A stretch of 64,000 nucleotides of DNA from Gimesia aquarii (GCF_007748175.1 NZ_CP037422.1:372001-436000), one strand, 5' to 3'; positions 9,010 through 16,864 are shown, counted from the first letter of the stretch. Translations and numbers: made by a program. Notes: a model not told the origin generated them from the sequence alone.

Positions 9010-12000
9010 TTATTCTTTCTTCACCTTTTTCTGGCCCTTGAGTTTTTTATCAATAAGTTCACGGCGTTTACGAGATGACTCGCGCATCCTGTTCAGTTGC
9101 AGGCTTTGTTGTTTGGAGAGCGGTCCCAGGCCAAGCTCTCGAATTTCTCCAGGCAACAGGCTGACGGATGCGCCGGGTATCGAAAAGCTTCCCCCGTCCT
9201 GACCGCGAAAACTACGAGAGATCGTTGTTCGATTGATCGGTGGAATGTGTTGGTACTGAAAGCCCTCTGTTTGAACCGATTTGGGCAGGTCGCTCCAATA
9301 TTGGTTCAATATGATTTCCGGCCAGGCTTCTGTTGCCTCTATTTGTGTCCTGAGAGACACGGTTTGTGTTTCGTTCGGCACTTCATCTATATTTGTTTTT
9401 AATCCCGACCAGGGCAACAGCTTGAGTTTTTTGTCTGGCAGAATCCAATCGCTTCTGTTGAGAGAAAAACCTGCCTTGGGATGTAAGGCAACAATGTAAT
9501 ACCACGGGTTCTTTGGCGGATATAACTCAAACTGACCATTCGAGTCTGAAAGGGTCATAATATGCTCAAGTCGGTTGCGGATTCGTCCCTGTACGAGGGC
9601 CATATGGTAGGTTTTGTAAGAGATCGACTTGTCGACAGGTTTGATCAATACCACTTCGGCCCCTTCCACTGGTTCTCCTTTTGAGTTGAGAATTGTGCCC
9701 GTGAATTTTAGGGCAGGATCAGGTCGCAGATCGTCAACCGTTTTAATGTGGTCATATCGAAAATCGGTCCGTGGCCAAAGGCTCCCTTCGCTATGGCCAC
9801 CGAGTTTAAATTTACGATGCAACTCCCAGATTTTTGCTTTTGTTGTCTTATATAGACCCGCTTCCGTGGCCCCTCTGGTAATGTAAAATGCGGGTCTGAC
9901 TGATGAGGGATCAGGCATCGCCGCAAATTTCTGTTCGAGTTCATTCCAGGTGATGATCTGATTTCCATTCAGTAACAAAACATGTTTTGCTACAACGATC
10001 GGTAACTTTTCGGGAGTAACATGCTTCACTGGAGTCGATGTTTCGCTGTTTTCCTGAGTCGTTTTTTTCTCGGATAGCGTGTTACTAGTTTCCGAAGGGT
10101 AAAGTGGCAAGTCTTTCAATTCGACCCATTCGAATTCACGTTTCTGAAATTCGAAGTGGTCGAAGTTTTTCAGTTCAAGATTTCTGAAATACCACCTTGT
10201 CTGATGAACGGGTGCAGTGCCACCTGCGTACTGTTGCGCAGATTTTGAAGCAGTATGGGTTTTACCCTGGGAATCAACGGCGATCACACGAACGTCACTT
10301 TTTTGTAAACTGTGTGTCACAACTGTGACGAGCTCTTCTTTTTTAGTGTTAGGATTTTTCTTAATAAATGCTCCCGAAAAAATAATGCCCTGGTTATCTC
10401 TTGTAGCGGTAGAACTGGCATAGGAGTTTGCTTCACTGACTGTCGTCCACTGACTACTGGCGACTCCAACACTCAGATCAAATGATTTCGTTCCTTTGCG
10501 AGTGTTGAAGATTTGTGAACGATAGCCGGGTGGGCTTTCCACTCCATCGAGAACGACTTCACCATTCGCGGACGAACCTGTGTTGGATAGTTTCCATTTG
10601 ACAGAGCAACCAGTGGGGAGGTTGGAAATTCGAAATACCAGTTGTCGACCAATCTGGTTCTCGCTGACTGCGACTTGCGCACCTTGTATGTGATAGGGAA
10701 CAGAAGGTAGTAAAGTGCCTTTAGAATTCCACCAGCGCTGTGGTTTTTCGTTATATGTGCCGATCGATAAAACTTCCACTTTACTGCCAAAGGAAAATGG
10801 CTTTGTGGATTTGTCAGTGGTTGCGATCTTATTTTTTTGCGGAATAGGTTCTGGAGACTGGTTAACTTTAGCGTAGGTGGACCAGAGTGTGGGACCACAT
10901 ACAAGTAACAAAGCTGTCGCGGCAATTGATAACGCCATACTTCGAGAAAATCGAATGGGCTCTCGCAGTGGCTCCCCGAAGAGTCTTGCCACGCGACGCC
11001 TTACTTCGGAAGGGGAGCGGCCACTGGCTGCCAGCGATGCAAGGTCAGGATTGATGACAAAATTAGGATTGGAAAGCTCAACAACTCGTAACAGTGCTGT
11101 TGCATATTGCACGCGCTGTTCAAAATTAGGCTCCGTATCTTCCTGACAGGTGATCTCATCACAACAAAATTCACGTAACGTGCTGATGCGTCGGCTGAGA
11201 TACCAGAGAACCGGGTTGAAAAACAGGATGGTCTCTGCCAGCCGTTGCAGTAAATTGACCCACATGTCATAGCGTCTGACATGAGCCAATTCGTGTTTTA
11301 GAAACATGTCCAGTTCCCCCGTCGTCAGCCCACTTAGGATGGAAGCCGGAATCAGTATCATTGGCCGAATCAGTCCGATGACGGTTGGGATCATGATCTG
11401 TTCAGTATAGGCCAATGTGGGAACGATTTTCATGGACCATTGATTGGCTAACGATTGCAATGATTCGACAAGCGGTCCTTCTTTGATAACCATTGCTTGC
11501 GCACCAAGCTGATTTGCTTTGATCATTGCTAAACCTAATCGTGCCAGCATAATAACGACACCCGCAAGATAGAAGGCAACAACCCAGGGCATATACTGCA
11601 ACCATCCGAATAATTTCCCGTTCGATGAATGTGTGGCGAGAGCAGCATCGCTGGTGGAAGTGCTTCCGGTTGGTTTGTTATGTGCCAATGGTAGTCCGGT
11701 TGCTTGTGATTTTGCGGTAGGAGCCATGGCTGTCTTATCAGGTGTCATACTAGGTGGTGTTGCTGGAGAATCTGCAGTTGCTTTTATGCTCACGTTAGCT
11801 TGTTCAGGAACGTCAACCACATCCACCATAAGAAACGTAATTGGTAGTGCCAGCAGGCCGACAAGCAGCGCTGCTACATTCATGGTATAGCTGGTTTCAA
11901 CAGTTCGGTTTTTCCAGATCAAGCCGCTGCACCAGACAATGAATAACAGTGCCGCCATTTGCCAGACAGAATGTACTAACGTCAGACAAATTCTCGTACT

Positions 12001-12033
12001 CAATGCAGGATCGATGAAATTTTGCCAGATCAT
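9010..12033 (-). CDS. BlaR1-like M56 family membrane protease with large extracytoplasmic domain
   Basis: 1007 residues. N-terminal helices (about 15-40 and 50-70) and a third helix near 150-170 precede the zinc protease motif HELAH at about 247-251, with downstream FFNPVLWY and EFCCDE. A last helix lies near 385. The rest (about 400-1007) is extracytoplasmic and ends in a carboxypeptidase-regulatory-like beta domain from about 775 (GTILNSKGEPVEGAEV). It replaces the penicillin-binding sensor domain of true BlaR1, so the signal is unknown and probably not a beta-lactam. The start overlaps the repressor stop by 4 nt, so the two are co-translated. By analogy, ligand binding would trigger proteolysis that relieves BlaI repression. 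Confidence 0.88.
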   Translation of the reverse strand: MIWQNFIDPALSTRICLTLVHSVWQMAALLFIVWCSGLIWKNRTVETSYTMNVAALLVGLLALPITFLMVDVVDVPEQANVSIKATADSPATPPSMTPDKTAMAPTAKSQATGLPLAHNKPTGSTSTSDAALATHSSNGKLFGWLQYMPWVVAFYLAGVVIMLARLGLAMIKANQLGAQAMVIKEGPLVESLQSLANQWSMKIVPTLAYTEQIMIPTVIGLIRPMILIPASILSGLTTGELDMFLKHELAHVRRYDMWVNLLQRLAETILFFNPVLWYLSRRISTLREFCCDEITCQEDTEPNFEQRVQYATALLRVVELSNPNFVINPDLASLAASGRSPSEVRRRVARLFGEPLREPIRFSRSMALSIAATALLLVCGPTLWSTYAKVNQSPEPIPQKNKIATTDKSTKPFSFGSKVEVLSIGTYNEKPQRWWNSKGTLLPSVPYHIQGAQVAVSENQIGRQLVFRISNLPTGCSVKWKLSNTGSSANGEVVLDGVESPPGYRSQIFNTRKGTKSFDLSVGVASSQWTTVSEANSYASSTATRDNQGIIFSGAFIKKNPNTKKEELVTVVTHSLQKSDVRVIAVDSQGKTHTASKSAQQYAGGTAPVHQTRWYFRNLELKNFDHFEFQKREFEWVELKDLPLYPSETSNTLSEKKTTQENSETSTPVKHVTPEKLPIVVAKHVLLLNGNQIITWNELEQKFAAMPDPSSVRPAFYITRGATEAGLYKTTKAKIWELHRKFKLGGHSEGSLWPRTDFRYDHIKTVDDLRPDPALKFTGTILNSKGEPVEGAEVVLIKPVDKSISYKTYHMALVQGRIRNRLEHIMTLSDSNGQFELYPPKNPWYYIVALHPKAGFSLNRSDWILPDKKLKLLPWSGLKTNIDEVPNETQTVSLRTQIEATEAWPEIILNQYWSDLPKSVQTEGFQYQHIPPINRTTISRSFRGQDGGSFSIPGASVSLLPGEIRELGLGPLSKQQSLQLNRMRESSRKRRELIDKKLKGQKKVKKE

Positions 12034-12428
12034 TTCGACTGCTCCTTTGCCTTGCGGGTAATCAGTTTTCGTAGTGCAGCGAGTTCGTCTGAATCGACCT
12101 CGGCTGTTTCGAGAAGATTGAGCATCATCGCAGAAGGTGAACCGTCAAAGAGTCGGGACAATAAATCTCCCATAATGTTGCCGGCAATATTTTCTTTCTG
12201 CACGTTTGGTGAGAATAAAAACGATTTCCCTTGCTTTTGCCTTTGTAAATATCCTTTTTGGTGCATGATATTGAGAATCGTGATCACAGAGCTATGTGCC
12301 AACGGACGTTGTGCCTCTGATTCGAGCTTGGCGCGAACATCGCGGACTGGAAGGGGTGCATCATCCCACAAAATTTTAAGAATCTCGAGTTCAAGTGCTG
12401 TGGGATGTTCTGATACGGGACGAGCCAT
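12030..12428 (-). CDS. BlaI/MecI family transcriptional repressor
   Basis: 132 residues starting at ATG 12428, with AGGAAAAG upstream. The winged-helix family sequence begins here (LELEILKILWDDAPLPVRDV, then HSSVITILNIMHQKGYL). The C-terminal dimerisation helices follow (MGDLLSRLFDG, SDELAALRKLI). BlaI-type repressors bind palindromic operators as dimers and are inactivated by the partner M56 protease, encoded immediately downstream with a 4-nt overlap. Two AT-rich palindromes flank the promoter upstream, so autoregulation is likely. The target range beyond this operon is unknown. Confidence 0.93.
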   Translation of the reverse strand: MARPVSEHPTALELEILKILWDDAPLPVRDVRAKLESEAQRPLAHSSVITILNIMHQKGYLQRQKQGKSFLFSPNVQKENIAGNIMGDLLSRLFDGSPSAMMLNLLETAEVDSDELAALRKLITRKAKEQSK

Positions 12429-12518
12429 TGTCTTTTCCTGTGACACGAAGAGGGTGATTGGAGCCATCAAAAGAAAGCTGTCGTTGACTAGGCTTTGACA
12501 GATTCTGTAAAAAGAGAA

Positions 12519-12536
12519 CATCTAATTAATTAGATG
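12519..12536 (-). promoter_or_regulatory. BlaI operator O1, perfect 18-bp palindrome
   Basis: The sequence CATCTAATTAATTAGATG is a perfect palindrome directly downstream of the -10 box, over the expected transcription start. A repressor bound here would block initiation. The core TAATTAATTA recurs upstream of the -35 box, with centres 53 bp apart. Confidence 0.75.
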
Positions 12537-12565
12537 ATATTATCAAGCATAAAATTCGTTGTCAA
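12537..12565 (-). promoter_or_regulatory. sigma-70-type promoter of the blaI-M56 operon
   Basis: On the minus strand, TTGACA (12565-12560) is followed after exactly 17 nt by TAATAT (12542-12537). This is close to the consensus vegetative promoter and lies about 110 nt upstream of the repressor ATG. It sits between two operator-like palindromes. Confidence 0.8.
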
Positions 12566-12570
12566 GCAAA

Positions 12571-12590
12571 TCTTCTAATTAATTAAAAGA
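12571..12590 (-). promoter_or_regulatory. BlaI operator O2, imperfect palindrome
   Basis: This 20-bp imperfect palindrome contains the same CTAATTAATTA core as O1 and lies about 10 bp upstream of the -35 box. The distance between O1 and O2 centres (53 bp) is close to five helical turns, so bound dimers would face the same side of the DNA. Confidence 0.6.
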
Positions 12591-12623
12591 ATGTGCGTTG
12601 AAATGACGCACGGATGTTTCTTT

Positions 12624-12663
12624 GTCGTCCGCTCAAAGTAACGGTTATGTGGTCCGAGGTCCT
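12624..12663 (-). repeat. 40-nt post-gene repeat, copy 1
   Basis: 34 of 40 positions match 13528-13567. It begins 9 nt after the stop codon of the NTF2-like gene. The ends are the most conserved parts (GGTCCGAGGTCCT and GTCGTCC on the + strand). Possible cassette-type recombination site or shared 3' element. Confidence 0.65.
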
Positions 12664-12672
12664 ACGAGACTC

Positions 12673-13062
12673 TTACGCTTGAGAAGTCTGTGCATGATGA
12701 ACGGACGGGATGTCCCAGACTTCTGAAATACGGCCATCAACGATACGCCACACCACAACCACGTCAATTTCTATCTGCTGGTCTTTCATAACCATCGTGT
12801 TTTTGCTCTGCGTTACCAGCAGTTCATCTCCGACCGCAGTGACAGAGACCGGGTTGACCCTAAAGGTGCCATCAGTCTGCTTTGCCATTTGTTCGAAGAA
12901 GTCTTGAACTCCGCTTCGACCGACATAGTCGCCTTGCATATCTGGCAGGAGTGGATTGAAGAAATGCCAAACGACGTCTTCCGCAAATACGTCGGCGGTT
13001 CCGGCTACATTTCCAGGGTCAAGTTGCTTTAATAGAGCGACGTTCGGATGCTCCTCAGTCAT
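12673..13062 (-). CDS. NTF2-like (SnoaL-type) protein
   Basis: 129 residues from ATG 13062, which has AGAAGGAG about 8 nt upstream. The cone-shaped NTF2-like fold is suggested by the helical N-terminus, by DVFAEDVVWHFFNPLLPDM and GVQDFFEQM, and by the closing strands VVVVWRIVDGRISEVWDI. Such proteins are small isomerases, hydrolases or binding proteins. Substrate unknown. It stands alone between the BlaI operon and a gene-poor stretch, and a 40-nt repeat follows its stop codon, as for the thioredoxin-like gene upstream of it. Confidence 0.8.
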   Translation of the reverse strand: MTEEHPNVALLKQLDPGNVAGTADVFAEDVVWHFFNPLLPDMQGDYVGRSGVQDFFEQMAKQTDGTFRVNPVSVTAVGDELLVTQSKNTMVMKDQQIEIDVVVVWRIVDGRISEVWDIPSVHHAQTSQA

Positions 13063-13322
13063 TCTCTCCACTCCTTCTAGGTTTTCTATGGGCATAATGA
13101 AAAAGTTCACCGAGTCGCTGTGATGGATGTTGAATTCAGAAATCGCGCGGCCCGTGTCTCCGTGTGCCACGGATTGTTTAAAGAAGCCGCTTTGCGGCGG
13201 GATGATTTTAGCAGATGGTGAGGGATCGCGTCATCGGTTGATTCGATGTGGCAGAGTTTTTCTCGAAATTTCATTTTCTCTTTGGAAAGGATCGTTTGCC
13301 GGAATTGCCATGTTAGTTGGGT

Positions 13323-13496
13323 ATGCACCACTACGCAGCACCGATTACGTTCAGCGATCCAGATCGCCGATACTTCAAGCACCTCCATCGACTAATTGCA
13401 GTCCGAGTGAAGCCGGCACCGTCATCTTACAGCCTGCCGGACGAGTTCGATGCGGATCATCCACCGTCTCGTAATTCGACCGTTTTAAAATACTAA
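13323..13496 (+). CDS. possible small protein, 57 aa
   Basis: ATG 13323 to TAA 13496. The product begins MHHYAAPITFSDPDRR and has balanced, protein-like composition with charged and hydrophobic alternation. However, there is no ribosome-binding site, no recognised family, and an in-frame stop lies 9 nt upstream. It may be the C-terminal remnant of a decayed gene or chance. Confidence 0.22.
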   Translation: MHHYAAPITFSDPDRRYFKHLHRLIAVRVKPAPSSYSLPDEFDADHPPSRNSTVLKY

Positions 13497-13527
13497 TAAA
13501 AAGGGGGCAGGTTTGAATGGTACTGTC

Positions 13528-13567
13528 GTCGTCCACTCAATGTAACGATTCAATGGTCCGAGGTCCT
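13528..13567 (-). repeat. 40-nt post-gene repeat, copy 2
   Basis: Second copy of the repeat at 12624-12663, in the same orientation, 904 bp away and 64 nt after the stop codon of the thioredoxin-like gene. The six mismatches cluster in the middle. Confidence 0.65.
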
Positions 13568-13631
13568 GAGAGGCGATAAGGTTGAAATTGAGAAGATATC
13601 GCGTGATTGAGGCCATCTATTAATGAACGAA

Positions 13632-14120
13632 TCAGAACGATGTGGAATCTTCCTTTGATCGAGGTTCCGACTGAGATTGCGAATTGCTGGTTAGCTGTTG
13701 TAAAACTCTGTTGTTGAGTAGTCCACCCGAAGTTGGATAATTCTGAGTCCAAAGCGGTTTACCATTGGAAAAGAACACATAGCTGGGGCAAACGGTTGCG
13801 CCGAGCGAGGCTGCAAGAGCCTGGTTGGAATGAAAATCCAAGCGTACAACTTCCGCGCGTCCCTCGAGATTACCCAGCAATTGCTGGACCTGTGGTCGCA
13901 TATCGTTACAACGAAAACAACCGGACATAACGCTGAATTCCACAAGTACAGGTTCTTTCGAGCTCAGCACGAGTTCCAGGAGCTCGCTCGCATTCACGAC
14001 TGGAACCGGCGGCGCCAAGTTTCTCTTAGATGCTTTTTGAGTAGACTTGCTCTCGCTGCAGCCTGACAACAAAGTTAATCCGCAAAGAATCGTTATAAGT
14101 ATATTTACATAAGTATTCAT
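13632..14120 (-). CDS. thioredoxin-like lipoprotein
   Basis: 162 residues. The N-terminus is a lipoprotein signal with lipobox LLSGC at about 17-21, so the protein should be membrane-anchored outside the cytoplasm. The thioredoxin fold is shown by VLVEFSVMSGCFRCNDM with a CxxC pair (CFRC), then AEVVRLDFHSNQALAASLGA and the cis-proline region VCPSYVFF. Likely a thiol-disulfide oxidoreductase of the envelope. CFRC is an uncommon active-site dipeptide. The ATG is preceded immediately by an 18-nt inverted repeat instead of a strong ribosome-binding site. Confidence 0.85.
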   Translation of the reverse strand: MNTYVNILITILCGLTLLSGCSESKSTQKASKRNLAPPVPVVNASELLELVLSSKEPVLVEFSVMSGCFRCNDMRPQVQQLLGNLEGRAEVVRLDFHSNQALAASLGATVCPSYVFFSNGKPLWTQNYPTSGGLLNNRVLQQLTSNSQSQSEPRSKEDSTSF

Positions 14121-14121
14121 G

Positions 14122-14139
14122 GAATTGAGTTCTCAATTC
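14122..14139 (-). promoter_or_regulatory. inverted repeat abutting the start codon
   Basis: GAATTGAGTTCTCAATTC: 8-bp arms around a TT centre, ending one base before the ATG of the thioredoxin-like gene. In mRNA it would fold over the ribosome-binding region, and as DNA it could be an operator. Confidence 0.4.
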
Positions 14140-14400
14140 AAGATAGAAAACTGTGTTTGATTCATGTAATCCCAAAGGCCTGTCAAATTTAGAGCAGACG
14201 GATTCAGAATAGTAAAGTGAGGTGGATGAAAATCCCCTTTTGCCGCCCTCTGATTCTATACATTCAAAATTATAGTAACGAGATACCTTGTGACAACTCC
14301 TGCGCACTTCAAAACGAGATACGTGGGTTCCCCAGACCGTGGACTTAGAAGACAGAGCAGGTGAAAAATAACAGTGTAAAGTGCACTTACCGGTTAAGTA

Positions 14401-15135
14401 AAAAGGAGTCAGGACTCTTTTCTGGGTCTTCCGCGGGGGCGAGTTGTGCTTTCGAGGGACAATCGGATAGCTGTGTTGCTGGTCCATTTGTCATCGCCAA
14501 AGGGTGTGCCGCGAGTGATACATTTTCTGACGGCAGCCAGTTCGGCGTCCGTTTGTGGTTTGTTAACCAGTGACCGCCATTGGCGTGGTAGCGGTGGATT
14601 TTTGAGCTTTGTCAGCCACGCGAGCGTATCTCCCTTTTGTTGTCGTGCCCAGGCGGAGCCATACTCCCACTCCTCGGCACGTTTGACCAAATTCGCTCGC
14701 AGCGGGTTGCGTTCGACATAACGCATCACTGTCAGCAAATGGTCGTCTGACTGAATTGGGAACGATTTAAATCGTCCCTGATATAGGTGACCGCTTCCCC
14801 CGGTTGAATAGTGCGCGTGCCAGCGCATGGTATGGGTGACGGTGAGTCGTTGAAAGAATTCCGTCAATTGGGTATCCGTCCTGGGACGTACCACAAAGTG
14901 CCAGTGGTTAGGCATCACCGACATGGCAAAGATCGGTAGCGGAATCTTTTCCCATGTTTCCTCAACAACCCGCATGAATGCAGCATAATCGTCCGGCTTC
15001 TCGAACAACGTCATCCGCGCCACAGAGCGGTTAAGCACGTGAAACACTTCACCGGCAGGACAAATTCGTTTCGTACGAGGCATTCAAGGAGTATAACAGA
15101 TTACAGCCAAGATTAAAAGAGACCTGACCCCTTTT
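14401..15135 (-). mobile_element. RAYT/IS200-like unit with terminal inverted repeats
   Basis: 735-bp unit bounded by 21-bp terminal sequences. The + strand left end 14401-14421 (AAAAGGAGTCAGGACTCTTTT) and the reverse complement of 15115-15135 (AAAAGGGGTCAGGTCTCTTTT) agree at 19 of 21 positions. The transposase stop codon lies inside the 14401-14421 repeat. GGGGTCAGGTCTC-type ends are common around REP-associated tyrosine transposases in planctomycetes and proteobacteria. Confidence 0.8.
14409..15083 (-). CDS. REP-associated tyrosine transposase (Y1, IS200-like), intact
   Basis: 224 residues. The HUH motif appears as HWH in VMPNHWHFVV (about 56-65). The catalytic tyrosine candidate is in VMRYVERNPLRAN (about 122-126), followed by a basic tail RPRGRPRKES. 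Enzymes of this family (Y1_Tnp, RAYT) cut and rejoin single-stranded DNA at hairpin-forming repeats. The full set of motifs suggests it could be active. Its N-terminal half is nearly duplicated in the truncated copy immediately upstream. Confidence 0.88.
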   Translation of the reverse strand: MPRTKRICPAGEVFHVLNRSVARMTLFEKPDDYAAFMRVVEETWEKIPLPIFAMSVMPNHWHFVVRPRTDTQLTEFFQRLTVTHTMRWHAHYSTGGSGHLYQGRFKSFPIQSDDHLLTVMRYVERNPLRANLVKRAEEWEYGSAWARQQKGDTLAWLTKLKNPPLPRQWRSLVNKPQTDAELAAVRKCITRGTPFGDDKWTSNTAIRLSLESTTRPRGRPRKES

Positions 15136-15513
15136 ATGCTTTTCGACATGGCGCATCACCGTCAGCAAATGCTCGTCTGATTGAATCGGGAACGACTTGA
15201 AGCGTCCCTGGTACAGGTGACCGGTTCCCCCCGTTGAATAGTGCGCGTGCCAGCGCATGGTATGGGTGACGGTGAGTCGTTGAAAGAATTCCGTCAATTG
15301 GGTATCTGTCTGGGGACGTACCACAAAGTGCCAGTGGTTAGGCATTACGGACATGGCATAGATCGGTAGCGGTATCTTTGCCCACGTTTCCTCAACGACC
15401 CGCATGAAAGCAGCATAATCGTCCGGCTTCTCGAACAGCGTCATCCGCGCCACAGAGCGATTGAGCACATGAAACACTTCATCGGCAGGACAAATTTGTT
15501 TCGTACGGGGCAT
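15136..15513 (-). pseudogene. truncated second copy of the tyrosine transposase
   Basis: Starts MPRTKQICPADEVFHVLNRS and aligns with residues 1-124 of the neighbouring intact copy, with about 8 differences. The match ends at MRHVE, where the other copy has MRYVE, so the catalytic tyrosine is His here. The sequence then runs directly into the left terminal repeat of the intact unit, and the frame continues about 30 unrelated codons to a stop at 15049. The C-terminal half is absent from the window. The HWH motif remains but the enzyme cannot be functional. Confidence 0.85.
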
Positions 15514-15544
15514 ACAAGGATTATAACAGAATACAGCCAGGATT

Positions 15545-15565
15545 AAAAAAGACCTGACCCCTTTT
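15545..15565 (-). repeat. terminal repeat of the truncated transposase copy
   Basis: AAAAAAGACCTGACCCCTTTT differs at one position from 15115-15135 and has the same spacing to the downstream transposase start. It marks the outer end of the truncated unit. Confidence 0.75.
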
Positions 15566-15824
15566 ATGCCTTTTATGCTCTCCGATGAAACAAGGGTTTT
15601 TCAACACGCTCGGTCGTTTTCGCTTCAGTTTGTAAACAGGTTTGACTTGAAGATGTAGTAACTCGGGTTCCCCCCGGATTGATCGGGCTGAAAGACGGGA
15701 AAGGTATCGAAAAATCCAACCAAATTAGACTCGGGAGGTGTTGTTGTTATAATCGAGAAGGTTGCGAGTCTGGATCGGTTCCAAGCTCAACCCATATGGG
15801 ATATTTCGGATAAAGACATTAGCC

Positions 15825-16493
15825 ATGCATTCGCTACTCAAAACCTTCGCCTCCGTTTGCCTTCTCGTTTCGAGTGTCTCCGCAGAAGAGTGGAAGTCAG
15901 CCGACGGCGTGATCTCGGTGACCGTGCCGGACGAGTCCCGTTTTGTCGAAACCGAGTCCCAGCCCCCTGTTTCCATCATCTGGGCCTCAACAGATGAGAC
16001 TTTAACCCTCATGATTGCTGAAGTGCAAATCCCACCCAATACGCCACTGCGGCAATCCTCGATAGAGCAAGGAATCACTGGGGAAATGGGAGGTCAGATC
16101 CTCAATTCAACCAGCGAAATGCGCCAGGGCTACGAACTCTTCACCATCACCAACCAGAGTCAGGATTTTACCCCCGAACTGATCATGAGTCAAAATATCA
16201 TTGCGATCAACGGCAAGGTATACAAGCTCATGGCAATGGGTTTTGGCAAGGACGTCCGCACGGATCCTGATGCTGAGAAATTCCTGTCCTCATTGAAAAT
16301 CCATGTCGCGAGGCGTGACACACCACCTCAGGCAGCACCAGGTTCATGGGGAGCCTCGACGAATTCCGAAACTTCGATGGTCGATTTCATCTCACAGAAA
16401 CTGGGGTCCATCGGTATTCTCCTGCTACTGATCTGCGGAATCGTCACCCTTATTTTACGTGTTTCGAAACGCGACGAACCGAGTGAACTATAG
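15825..16493 (+). CDS. secreted, C-terminally membrane-anchored protein of unknown function
   Basis: 222 residues from ATG 15825. The upstream in-frame start at 15762 would put extra residues before the signal peptide. Signal sequence MHSLLKTFASVCLLVSSVSAEE is cleaved after SA. The middle is a beta-rich domain (DGVISVTVPDESRF, ASTDETLTLMIAEVQIPP, ELFTITNQSQDF), and a C-terminal helix (SIGILLLLICGIVTLIL) with a basic tail anchors it. The domain resembles small planctomycete proteins that I cannot name. It is isolated between transposase copies and an IS remnant. Confidence 0.75.
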   Translation: MHSLLKTFASVCLLVSSVSAEEWKSADGVISVTVPDESRFVETESQPPVSIIWASTDETLTLMIAEVQIPPNTPLRQSSIEQGITGEMGGQILNSTSEMRQGYELFTITNQSQDFTPELIMSQNIIAINGKVYKLMAMGFGKDVRTDPDAEKFLSSLKIHVARRDTPPQAAPGSWGASTNSETSMVDFISQKLGSIGILLLLICGIVTLILRVSKRDEPSEL

Positions 16494-16575
16494 ACTATAT
16501 TATAGCAATACTGCGCTGATATGGAAAAACACAACAAAGTATGAAACTGATTGTGCAGCATGATCAGAAAACGGT

Positions 16576-16864
16576 GGGGCTTGTTGAAAAAGTCTGTTTG
16601 ATAAAACTGGTTCAACGTGTGATTGATCTTGATCTGTGGTGTGTTTTGGCGTTATGAGTAAGTTCGCTTTGTTGTCCAATCTCCCTGTTTTCGATCATGG
16701 AGACACTGATGCAAGGATTGCATGTCTTTGAACCCAGGACCAGGACGATCATTGATCTGGAGTCGTTCGTCCCAGAACACCACTTTCTTCGGCAGATTGA
16801 TCGCATCGTTGAACCAGCATTCATCCGCAAACTGACCACCTCTTGCTATGCAGGCGAATTTTAA
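16576..16864 (+). mobile_element. left-end remnant of an IS1182-like insertion sequence
   Basis: GGGGCTTGTTGAAAAAGTC at 16576-16594 looks like the terminal inverted repeat of IS1182/IS5-type elements. About 100 bp inward, a transposase N-terminus begins. No right end or catalytic domain follows, so the element is truncated. Confidence 0.6.
16697..16864 (+). pseudogene. IS1182-family transposase, N-terminal fragment
   Basis: 55 codons, ATG 16697 (or 16709) to TAA 16864. The segment FVPEHHFLRQIDRIVEPAF is characteristic of the N-terminus of IS1182-type transposases, which normally run for about 400-500 residues. The DDE catalytic core is missing and the reading frame stops immediately after the N-terminal domain. 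It lies just inside a terminal-repeat-like sequence. Confidence 0.65.

Larger units (their letters stand above)
13063..13631. other. gene-poor stretch with hairpin and possible micro-ORF
   Basis: About 570 bp between two minus-strand genes. It contains a GCCGC/GCGGC hairpin (13186-13198) followed on the minus strand by TTCTTTAA, a possible 57-codon + strand frame (13323-13496), a fragment near 13497 resembling the RAYT terminal sequence (AAAGGGGGCAGGT), and the second copy of the 40-nt repeat. Confidence 0.5.

Noticed and set aside
13186-13198. GCCGC/GCGGC hairpin as terminator
   Set aside because: Only a 5-bp stem and a weak T run, with no supported gene directly upstream on the minus strand.
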